A stretch of DNA of 7,657 nucleotides, taken from positions 1 to 7,657 of the forward strand of contig CABQJA010000105.1 of the NCBI GenBank assembly GCA_902464345.1, given 5' to 3'. Made by a program: the position numbers and the translations under genes. This document shows positions 1 to 5,254 of this stretch, one piece after another. The notes under the pieces are model-generated. The model was not told the origin of the DNA and ran no database searches. It saw nothing but the letters and a program-made list of their open reading frames with translations. Position 1 is the stretch's first letter. Every line of letters starts with the position of its first letter. The DNA comes from an uncultured Clostridium sp. Lineage in GTDB: Bacteria; Bacillota; Clostridia; Lachnospirales; Lachnospiraceae.

Positions 1-699
1 GCCTTGAAAAATATCAATCTGGAACTTCCGGAAAAGCAGATCAGTACCTTTATCGGACCATCCGGATGTGGAAAGTCGACCTTATTAAAGTCGTTAAACC
101 GGATGAACGATCTGGTGGAAGGTTGTAAGATTACCGGACAGGTAACACTGGACGGTGTGGATATTTATAAGGATATGGATGTGAATCTGCTTCGTAAGAA
201 GGTCGGCATGGTATTCCAGAAGCCGAATCCGTTCCCGATGAGTGTGTATGATAATATCGCATACGGACCGAGAACCCATGGTATTCATAATTCGGCAAAG
301 CTGGATGAAATTGTGGAACGGTCTCTGCGTCAGGCTGCGATCTGGGATGAATTGAAGGATCGACTGAAAAAGAGTGCACTCGGTTTATCCGGTGGTCAGC
401 AGCAGCGACTTTGTATTGCAAGAGCCCTGGCAGTCGAGCCGGAGGTGATTCTGATGGATGAACCGACATCTGCCCTGGATCCGATCTCGACCTCGAAGAT
501 TGAGGAGCTGGCAGTAGAACTAAAGGATAAATATACCATCATTATTGTTACACATAATATGCAGCAGGCAACCCGTATTTCGGATAAGACGGCATTCTTC
601 CTGTTAGGAGAAGTGGTCGAGTTCAGTGATACAGAGGAACTGTTCGCAATGCCGAAGGACAAACGGACGGAGAATTATATTACCGGACGATTCGGTTGA
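1..699 (+). CDS. pstB: PstB, phosphate ABC transporter ATP-binding subunit (5' partial)
   Basis: This is the cytoplasmic ATPase of the high-affinity PstSCAB phosphate importer; it hydrolyses ATP to drive phosphate through the PstA/PstC channel. Visible motifs are Walker A GPSGCGKST at 55-81, the ABC signature LSGGQ at 385-399, Walker B ILMDEP from about 448, the D-loop SALD, and the H-loop histidine in THN at 553-555. The C-terminus ends in the usual PstB style (YITGRFG). The reading frame is open to base 1, and the family normally has roughly 20 more N-terminal residues, so the true start lies upstream. The TTG at 4 is an internal Leu codon (in ALKNINLEL), not a start. phoU follows after 21 bases, which fits the end of a pstSCAB-phoU operon. 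The LNRMNDL stretch after Walker A and the full length separate it from generic amino-acid transporter ATPases. Confidence 0.96.
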   Translation, partial: ALKNINLELPEKQISTFIGPSGCGKSTLLKSLNRMNDLVEGCKITGQVTLDGVDIYKDMDVNLLRKKVGMVFQKPNPFPMSVYDNIAYGPRTHGIHNSAKLDEIVERSLRQAAIWDELKDRLKKSALGLSGGQQQRLCIARALAVEPEVILMDEPTSALDPISTSKIEELAVELKDKYTIIIVTHNMQQATRISDKTAFFLLGEVVEFSDTEELFAMPKDKRTENYITGRFG

Positions 700-720
700 T
701 GGTGAAACAGGAGGATAGAA

Positions 721-1377
721 ATGGTAAAGCAAAGTCGATTTGAAAAACAGTTAAATACCCTGAATCAGCAGATGGTTCAAATGGGAAGCATGGTGGAGCA
801 GTCGATCGAGATGGCGGTATCTGCCCTGGTAACCAAGGACGGCGAGAAGGCGCATAATGTGATCGAGTATGCGGCGGATGTCAGCAATCAGGAGCGACAG
901 ATTGAAGGCATGTGTATGAAGCTTCTGCTCTGTCAGCAGCCGGTAGCATCCGATCTGCGAATGATTTCATCGGCATTGAAGATGATCACGGATATGGAGC
1001 GTATCGCAGTGCAGTCAGCGGAAATCTCAGAACTGACCATTCGTATGGAAGGGACGCCGTATATTAAGAAGCTGGAGCATGTGCAGCAGATGGCGAAGGA
1101 AACCATTCTGATGGTTGTAAAGAGTATTGATGCATTTGTAAATAAGGATCTCGAATTGGCACAGGAAGTTATTTCCATGGATGATGTTGTCGATGATCTG
1201 TTTATTAAGATCAAGCAGGAGCTGATCGGTCTGATCAATCAGGATGCCAGTAACGGCGAACAGGCGACAGATCTTCTGATGATCGGAAAGTATTTTGAAC
1301 GAATCGGAGATCATGCGGTCAACATTGCTCAGTGGGTAACCTTCTCAATTACCGGAGAGCATGGAGAAATCAATTAA
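721..1377 (+). CDS. phoU: PhoU, phosphate signalling/regulatory protein
   Basis: PhoU is a cytoplasmic helical protein made of two PhoU repeats. In the known systems it links the Pst transporter to phosphate-responsive signalling and damps phosphate uptake when phosphate is ample. The product is 218 residues, the normal family length. Repeat 1 covers about residues 15-105 and repeat 2 about 118-208. The second metal-binding ExxxD motif is intact (YFERIGDHA, E193 and D197). The equivalent in repeat 1 reads MERIAVQ, so the glycine and aspartate of ERIGD are replaced (A96, V97). The start is set by a strong AGGAGGA at 709-715, five bases before the ATG. The gene lies directly after pstB and its TAA overlaps the start of the next gene (TAATG), which suggests one transcript and translational coupling. 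Confidence 0.95.
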   Translation: MVKQSRFEKQLNTLNQQMVQMGSMVEQSIEMAVSALVTKDGEKAHNVIEYAADVSNQERQIEGMCMKLLLCQQPVASDLRMISSALKMITDMERIAVQSAEISELTIRMEGTPYIKKLEHVQQMAKETILMVVKSIDAFVNKDLELAQEVISMDDVVDDLFIKIKQELIGLINQDASNGEQATDLLMIGKYFERIGDHAVNIAQWVTFSITGEHGEIN

Positions 1378-2033
1378 TGAGTAAAAAAAGTGCAAAGGAT
1401 CCGGGAAAAGCGGTTGCCGCCATGGAAGCTGCGGTAACAGACTCCCAGTACCGGATCAAATGTGAATGCGCGATCAGTATGGTTGAGCTGAAGCTGCAGA
1501 TGATTCAGGATGAGCTTTCGGAAGAATACGGACGAATGATCGTCCGGGACATCTGCAGTCGGATCAAAACGGCAGACAGCATCTGCAGGAAGCTTCAGAA
1601 AAAGGGATATAAGTGTACGTTTGCGGAAGCAACGGAAAAATTAAATGACATGATCGGGGTCCGGGTAACCTGTTTCTTTGAGGATGATATTTACGAGATC
1701 GTAAAACGGATATCGGCACATGAGGATGTGACGGTGGTAAAGGAAAAGGATTACATTCGGAAGCCCAAGAGTAATGGCTATCACAGCTTCCACCTGATCG
1801 TGGAGGTGCCGGTCTACAGTGATGCGGGCTGTGAACGGAAACGGGTAGAGATACAGTTCCGGACGGTAGCTATGGATTTCTGGGCACAGCTGGACTACCA
1901 GTTATGTTATAAGAGGGAAATAAGCGGGGCTCAGGGCGAGGACATTCAGAAGGAATTAAAGAAATATGCGGAAGAAATCGCCCGGATGGATAAAAATATG
2001 ATGCGGATACGGAAAGAAATAGAAACGATGTAA
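1377..2033 (+). CDS. Small alarmone synthetase (RelQ/YjbM-like GTP pyrophosphokinase)
   Basis: The protein is a stand-alone RelA/SpoT synthetase domain, predicted to transfer pyrophosphate from ATP to GTP or GDP to make (p)ppGpp. The product is 218 residues, with no HD hydrolase, TGS or ACT domain, as in the RelP/RelQ class. Key family residues are present: DMIGVRV (D91, G94, R96), DYIRKPK (125-131), GYHSFH (134-139) and the catalytic-strand motif EIQFRT (E158, Q160, R162), followed by AMDFWA. The C-terminal 30 residues are a charged helix, as in RelQ, where this part supports oligomerisation. The ATG at 1377 was chosen over the in-frame GTG at 1332 because it overlaps the phoU stop by one base, has GGAGA at 1363-1367, and avoids a long overlap with phoU. 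Its place at the end of pst-phoU suggests co-expression under phosphate limitation. RelQ similarity is clearer than RelP, but the subclass is an inference. Confidence 0.9.
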   Translation: MSKKSAKDPGKAVAAMEAAVTDSQYRIKCECAISMVELKLQMIQDELSEEYGRMIVRDICSRIKTADSICRKLQKKGYKCTFAEATEKLNDMIGVRVTCFFEDDIYEIVKRISAHEDVTVVKEKDYIRKPKSNGYHSFHLIVEVPVYSDAGCERKRVEIQFRTVAMDFWAQLDYQLCYKREISGAQGEDIQKELKKYAEEIARMDKNMMRIRKEIETM

Positions 2034-2036
2034 AAT

Positions 2037-2070
2037 GGCTGTGGATTTGTGTGTGGTCCATGGCTTTTTT
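2037..2070 (+). terminator. Intrinsic terminator of the pst-phoU-alarmone synthetase operon
   Basis: The arms GGCTGTGGA (2037-2045) and TCCATGGCT (2057-2065) can form a nine-pair stem, three of the pairs being G-U wobbles. The loop is 11 bases and a run of six T spans 2065-2070. It begins three bases after the stop codon of the alarmone synthetase gene. The A-run before the stem (2032-2035) mirrors the T-run, so the element could also act on the opposite strand. The stem is only moderately stable because of the wobbles. Confidence 0.7.
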
Positions 2071-2085
2071 CATATTTAACAGATT

Positions 2086-2125
2086 TTTCATGACTTTCCT
2101 GTAAATATGGATAGAATTCATGAAA
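2086..2125. repeat. Inverted TTTCATGA pair around the clpX promoter (candidate operator)
   Basis: TTTCATGA at 2086-2093 is matched by its exact reverse complement TCATGAAA at 2118-2125. The palindromic TCATGA cores start 30 bases apart, close to three helical turns. The downstream arm sits between the -35 and -10 positions of the clpX promoter. A repressor dimer or tetramer site is possible. The region is AT-rich, so chance occurrence cannot be excluded. Confidence 0.35.
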
Positions 2126-2140
2126 TATATTTGATATAAT
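2112..2140 (+). promoter_or_regulatory. clpX promoter (extended -10, weak -35)
   Basis: A perfect extended -10, TGATATAAT, lies at 2132-2140. At 17-bp spacing the -35 position reads TAGAAT (2112-2117), a weak match to TTGACA, which is common when the -10 is extended. Transcription would start near 2147, about 27 bases before the clpX ATG. It follows the terminator at 2037-2070, so clpX appears to be a separate transcription unit from the pst operon. Confidence 0.7.
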
Positions 2141-2173
2141 CCCCTTAACAAAGGTTCACATTGGAGGAAAACT

Positions 2174-3559
2174 ATGTCAAACGATATAATTGAAAATAAT
2201 GAAACAGAAGATAAAGAAGAGGATAAGGAATACGAGGAGTACTGCTACCTTTGCCGGAGACCGGAGAGTGTATGCGGTAAGCTGATCCACCTTCCGAACA
2301 ATATTAATATCTGTGCGAGCTGCATGCAGAATACCTTTGATACATTCAGCAACGGAAACGGTATGCAGTTCATGGATCTGGGAAATTTTGAGATGCCGTT
2401 TAATATGGATGGCATTCAGGACATTCCGAAGTCCCAGAAGGTAAAGAAGAAAAAGAAGCAGGAAAAGAAGGAAGAGCCGGAGTTAAGCTTAAAAACCATT
2501 CCGGCACCACATATTATGAAGGCAAAGCTGGATGAGTACGTAGTCGGACAGGATTATGCGAAGAAGGTAATTTCGGTTGCCGTATATAATCATTATAAGC
2601 GGGTTCTGACAGACAGTATGGATGATATCGAGATTGAGAAGTCCAATATGCTGATGATCGGACCGACCGGTAGTGGTAAGACCTATCTGGTTAAGACGAT
2701 TGCCAAATTATTAAACGTACCGCTGGCAATTACCGATGCAACGACACTGACAGAGGCCGGATATATCGGTGATGATGTGGAAAGTGTCCTGTCAAAGCTT
2801 CTGGCGGCAGCAGATAATGATGTAGAGAAGGCAGAACGGGGTATCGTATTTATTGATGAGATCGATAAGATCGCCAAGAAGCGGAATACGAACAGCCGGG
2901 ATGTAAGCGGTGAATCTGTACAGCAGGGCTTACTGAAGCTGTTGGAGGGTGCTGAGGTAGAGGTACCGGTAGGTGCCGGCAGTAAGAATGCCATGGTGCC
3001 GATGACCACGGTCAATACGAAGAACATTCTGTTTATCTGCGGCGGTGCATTCCCGGATCTGGAGGATATCATTAAGGCACGGTTGAATAAACAGGCAGCG
3101 ATCGGGTTTAAATCCGATCTGAAGGATAAGTATGATGATGACCCGAACATTTTAAAGAAGGTTACGATTGAGGACCTGCGTGAATTCGGTATGATACCGG
3201 AGTTCTTAGGACGATTGCCGGTGATCTATACACTGGATGCACTGGATAAGGAGAAGATGATCCGGATCCTGAAGGAGCCAAGGAATGCGATTTTAAAGCA
3301 ATATCAGAAGCTGTTAAGCCTGGATGAGGTAGACTTGCGGTTTGATGATTCTGCCTATGAGGCAATTGCGGAGAAGGCAATGGAGAAAAAGACCGGTGCC
3401 AGAGCATTGCGGGCGATCATTGAGGAGTTTATGCTGGATATTATGTATCAGATTCCTAGAGATGACAGCATCGGAAGAGTTACGATTACCGGGGATTATA
3501 TCCGGGGAACCGGGGCACCGTTGATCGATATGCGTGGCGTACTGGAATTAGAGGATTAG
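2174..3559 (+). CDS. clpX: ClpX-type AAA+ unfoldase, divergent (ClpP partner)
   Basis: ClpX forms a hexameric ATP-driven ring that unfolds proteins and feeds them to the ClpP peptidase in the cytoplasm. The N-terminal zinc-binding domain has C24, C27, C47 and C50. The AAA+ core has Walker A GPTGSGKT (163-170), pore loop GYIG (196-199), Walker B FIDEID (226-231), SRDVSGE (241-247), the arginine finger in GRLP (R347) and sensor-2 GAR (408-410). The IGF loop that docks on ClpP is kept at 310-312. At 461 residues it is longer than typical ClpX (about 415-430). The extra length is an acidic N-terminus (residues 2-22) and a linker of about 50 residues with a Lys-rich run near 86-99. The RKH loop, aligned without gaps to the usual GGRKH, reads AGSKN (268-272). 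RBS GGAGGA at 2163-2168 fixes the start. No clpP, tig or lon is adjacent, so a second, specialised ClpX is likely (inference). Confidence 0.88.
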   Translation: MSNDIIENNETEDKEEDKEYEEYCYLCRRPESVCGKLIHLPNNINICASCMQNTFDTFSNGNGMQFMDLGNFEMPFNMDGIQDIPKSQKVKKKKKQEKKEEPELSLKTIPAPHIMKAKLDEYVVGQDYAKKVISVAVYNHYKRVLTDSMDDIEIEKSNMLMIGPTGSGKTYLVKTIAKLLNVPLAITDATTLTEAGYIGDDVESVLSKLLAAADNDVEKAERGIVFIDEIDKIAKKRNTNSRDVSGESVQQGLLKLLEGAEVEVPVGAGSKNAMVPMTTVNTKNILFICGGAFPDLEDIIKARLNKQAAIGFKSDLKDKYDDDPNILKKVTIEDLREFGMIPEFLGRLPVIYTLDALDKEKMIRILKEPRNAILKQYQKLLSLDEVDLRFDDSAYEAIAEKAMEKKTGARALRAIIEEFMLDIMYQIPRDDSIGRVTITGDYIRGTGAPLIDMRGVLELED

Positions 3560-3578
3560 TAGAAACGTTGAAAAAGGC

Positions 3579-3607
3579 TTGACATCCCCGGATTTCAAGT
3601 CTATGAT
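3579..3607 (+). promoter_or_regulatory. pheST promoter
   Basis: A perfect -35 TTGACA (3579-3584) and a -10 TATGAT (3602-3607) are separated by exactly 17 bases, the ideal sigma-A spacing. Transcription should start near 3614, at the base of the T-box leader. This is the strongest promoter seen in the window. No terminator is visible between the clpX stop (3559) and this site, so clpX transcripts may also enter the T-box. Confidence 0.85.
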
Positions 3608-3613
3608 AAGAAC

Positions 3614-3876
3614 AGTTATCGGCATAGAAGGTGCAGGAAGGAATATGTTTCCCTGACAGAGAACAGAGGTCATCGGCTGGAAGCCTCTGAAGAAGGAGCA
3701 GATTCTTAGTTTCACACCGGAGCTTTTTGCCTGAACAGAATCCGCACAGTCGGGTGATCGGTAGGGTGAAACGGTTAATGGCGTTATACATTATCAAGTG
3801 TCCATGACAGACTGTCATGGGAAACAGGGTGGTACCGCGATCATAAGCTCGTCCCTTTCAGGGACGGGCTTCTTTT
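3614..3876 (+). promoter_or_regulatory. T-box riboswitch, phenylalanine-specific, controlling pheST
   Basis: A leader RNA that binds tRNA-Phe and lets transcription continue only when the tRNA is uncharged. The T-box core AGGGTGGTACCGCG is at 3826-3839; its TGGT (3830-3833) can pair with the ACCA end of the tRNA. In Stem I, GGCA (3621-3624) pairs with TGCC (3728-3731) and GGTG (3630-3633) with CACC (3715-3718). GAAT (3641-3644) pairs with ATTC (3702-3705), and an apical CAGAGG/CCTCTG hairpin spans 3664-3689. The specifier loop lies between these helices and contains TTC (3711-3713) followed by A, a Phe codon that agrees with pheS downstream. Stem III is a perfect eight-pair hairpin (3802-3820). 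AGGG of the core can pair with CCCT (3853-3856) to form the antiterminator, excluding the terminator. The folding was done by eye; Stem II was not resolved. Confidence 0.95.
3846..3876 (+). terminator. T-box regulated intrinsic terminator
   Basis: AGCTCGTCCCT (3846-3856) and AGGGACGGGCT (3860-3870) form an 11-pair stem with one G-U and a TTC loop, followed by TCTTTT. The CCCT of the left arm is shared with the antiterminator, which is the switch. It should stop transcription when tRNA-Phe is charged. Confidence 0.93.
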
Positions 3877-3927
3877 GCGTAAACGATGAGCCGGGCACGA
3901 AGAAACGCATTGGGAACACACATAAGA

Positions 3928-3960
3928 TGACGTATGGCAAGTTTACTTGCCGATGCGTCA
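3928..3960 (+). other. Strong hairpin in the pheS leader, downstream of the T-box
   Basis: TGACGTAT+GGCAAG (3928-3941) pairs with CTTGCC+ATGCGTCA (3946-3960) around a TTTA loop. It gives 14 pairs with one bulged G (3952) and one G-U. No T-run follows, so it is not a terminator. Its role is unknown; it belongs to the long structured stretch between the T-box terminator and pheS. Confidence 0.6.
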
Positions 3961-3972
3961 GATTGTGGGTGT

Positions 3973-4000
3973 GGATACGGATGCGGAAGCATTCGTATCC
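3973..4000 (+). other. GNRA-capped hairpin in the pheS leader
   Basis: GGATACGGATGC (3973-3984) and GCATTCGTATCC (3989-4000) form a continuous 12-pair stem with one G-U, capped by GGAA, a GNRA-type tetraloop. There is no T-run after it. A GNRA cap is typical of functional structured RNA and can dock to receptors, but no family is recognised here. Confidence 0.6.
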
Positions 4001-4007
4001 GGCGAAT

Positions 4008-4056
4008 GTCCGACACCGAGCCGCTAGGCGAGGTGCGGGCATCGCCGCAATGCGTG
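4008..4056 (+). repeat. GC-rich direct repeat, copy 1
   Basis: A 49-bp unit that recurs 66 bp downstream with 46 of 49 bases identical. Inside it, CACC-GA-GCC (4014-4022) faces GGC-GA-GGTG (4027-4035) around a GCTA loop. The result is a hairpin with tandem G-A pairs, extendable by two pairs past a bulged A. The unit is much richer in GC than the flanking genes. The second half ends in GCAATGCGTG. It resembles a dispersed intergenic repeat, but only this window was seen. Confidence 0.85.
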
Positions 4057-4073
4057 AGAAGGCACGACAAAAC

Positions 4074-4122
4074 GTCCGACACCGAGCCGCCAGGCGAGGT
4101 GCGAACATCGCCGCAATGCGTG
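4074..4122 (+). repeat. GC-rich direct repeat, copy 2
   Basis: The second copy of the 49-bp unit, about 69% GC by hand count. The same tandem G-A hairpin spans 4080-4101 with a GCCA loop. The three differences from copy 1 (4091, 4104, 4105) fall in the loop or outside the stem, leaving the fold intact. It ends about 40 bases before the pheS ribosome binding site and is followed by a small GTGGA/TCCAC hairpin (4120-4136). Confidence 0.85.
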
Positions 4123-4164
4123 GAAACGCGCTCCACTCACCCCTAACATATATGAATGATTTTC

Positions 4165-4171
4165 AGGAGGA
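4165..4171 (+). promoter_or_regulatory. pheS ribosome binding site facing two adjacent ATGs
   Basis: AGGAGGA precedes two consecutive in-frame ATG codons at 4175 and 4178. The spacing is three to four bases to the first and six to seven to the second. The second is nearer the usual optimum, so the mature start may be 4178; the difference is one Met residue. Confidence 0.7.
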
Positions 4172-4174
4172 AGA

Positions 4175-5197
4175 ATGATGAAAGAGAAACTGCAGGCAAT
4201 TCGAGAAGAAGCCTTAGCGAAAATTGAAGCAGCAAATGACCTCGATGCATTGAATGATATCAAGGTCAATGTATTAGGCAAAAAAGGTGAATTAACACAG
4301 GTGCTAAAAGGCATGAAGGATGTTGCACCGGAAGATCGTCCAAAAGTCGGTCAGATGGTCAATGATACCAGAACTGCCATTGAAGAGAAGCTTGAGAATG
4401 TAAAGAAGGAGATCGCTAAGAAGATCCGAGAAGAGAAGATGAAGAATGAGGTCATCGATGTAACACTTCCGGGAACGATGCATATGAAGGGCCATCGTCA
4501 TCCGAACCAGATCGCACTTGAAGAGCTGGAGCGGGTATTTGTCGGTATGGGCTACGAGATCGTAGAAGGTCCGGAAGTCGAATATGATCATTATAATTTT
4601 GAACTGTTAAACATCCCGGCCAATCATCCGGCAAAGGATGAACAGGATACCTTCTATATTACCAAGGACATTCTGCTTCGTACACAGACTTCTCCGGTAC
4701 AGGCACGTGTGATGGAGACCGGAAGAATGCCAATCCGTATTATCGCACCGGGACGTGTATTCCGTGCAGATGAAGTTGATGCAACACATTCACCATCCTT
4801 CCATCAGGTAGAAGGATTGGTTGTAGATAAAGGAATCACCTTTGCAGATCTGAAGGGAACTCTGGAGCAGTTTGCGAAGGAATTCTTCGGACCGGATACG
4901 AAGGTTAAGCTTCGTCCACATCATTTCCCGTTTACAGAGCCGAGTGCAGAGGTAGATGTCAGCTGCTTCAAGTGTGGCGGTAAGGGCTGCCGGATGTGTA
5001 AGGGCAGCGGTTGGATTGAAATACTGGGATGCGGTATGGTTCATCCAAAGGTATTAAAAGATTGCGGAATTGATCCGGAAGAATATTCAGGCTTTGCGTT
5101 TGGTATTGGACTGGAACGAGTTGCACTGTTGAAATATGAGATCGATGATATGCGGTTATTATATGAGAACGATATGCGGTTCTTAAAGCAGTTCTAA
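4175..5197 (+). CDS. pheS: Phenylalanyl-tRNA synthetase, alpha subunit
   Basis: This is the catalytic subunit of the alpha2-beta2 class II enzyme that attaches phenylalanine to tRNA-Phe in the cytoplasm. Residues 1-90 are a charged helical arm (Phe_tRNA-synt_N type) that contacts tRNA. The catalytic core follows, with the motif 2 region GRVFRADEVDATHSPSFHQ (193-211), FPFTEPSAEVDVS (251-263) and motif 3 GFAFGIGLERVALLKY (306-321). A308 matches the alanine that shapes the phenylalanine pocket in the E. coli enzyme. A four-cysteine cluster (C264, C267, C272, C275) inserted before GWIEILGCGMVHP is typical of Firmicutes PheS. The 340-residue length is normal. The gene lies behind a Phe T-box and 57 bases before pheT with no terminator between, forming the pheST operon. 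Confidence 0.98.
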   Translation: MMKEKLQAIREEALAKIEAANDLDALNDIKVNVLGKKGELTQVLKGMKDVAPEDRPKVGQMVNDTRTAIEEKLENVKKEIAKKIREEKMKNEVIDVTLPGTMHMKGHRHPNQIALEELERVFVGMGYEIVEGPEVEYDHYNFELLNIPANHPAKDEQDTFYITKDILLRTQTSPVQARVMETGRMPIRIIAPGRVFRADEVDATHSPSFHQVEGLVVDKGITFADLKGTLEQFAKEFFGPDTKVKLRPHHFPFTEPSAEVDVSCFKCGGKGCRMCKGSGWIEILGCGMVHPKVLKDCGIDPEEYSGFAFGIGLERVALLKYEIDDMRLLYENDMRFLKQF

Positions 5198-5254
5198 CAG
5201 AAACGGTATAAAACAACGCAATCAGTGGTTGAGAGTTTATGGAGGTTAAGTAGA

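Noticed and set aside
1332..1376. Upstream GTG start for the alarmone synthetase
   Set aside because: It would overlap phoU by 46 bases without a good ribosome binding site; the ATG at 1377 overlaps the stop by one base and has GGAGA upstream.
2683..3150. Minus-strand open frame of 155 codons inside clpX
   Set aside because: It is antisense to the AAA+ core of a clear clpX gene, with Ser/Thr-rich low-complexity sequence typical of a shadow frame.
3928..4000. Intrinsic terminators
   Set aside because: Both hairpins are strong but no T-run follows either stem.
4008..4122. CRISPR array
   Set aside because: There are only two copies, the unit is 49 bp with a 17-bp spacer, and no cas genes are seen.
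3798..4178. Open frame of 126 codons on the + strand, plus overlapping frames on both strands, across the T-box end and repeats
   Set aside because: It starts inside T-box Stem III, runs through the terminator and both repeats, has no ribosome binding site and gives repetitive Arg/Ala-rich sequence. The openness comes from the GC-rich repeats.
5198..5254. Separate promoter or terminator between pheS and pheT
   Set aside because: The 57-base gap shows only the pheT ribosome binding site; no hairpin with T-run and no convincing -35/-10 pair.
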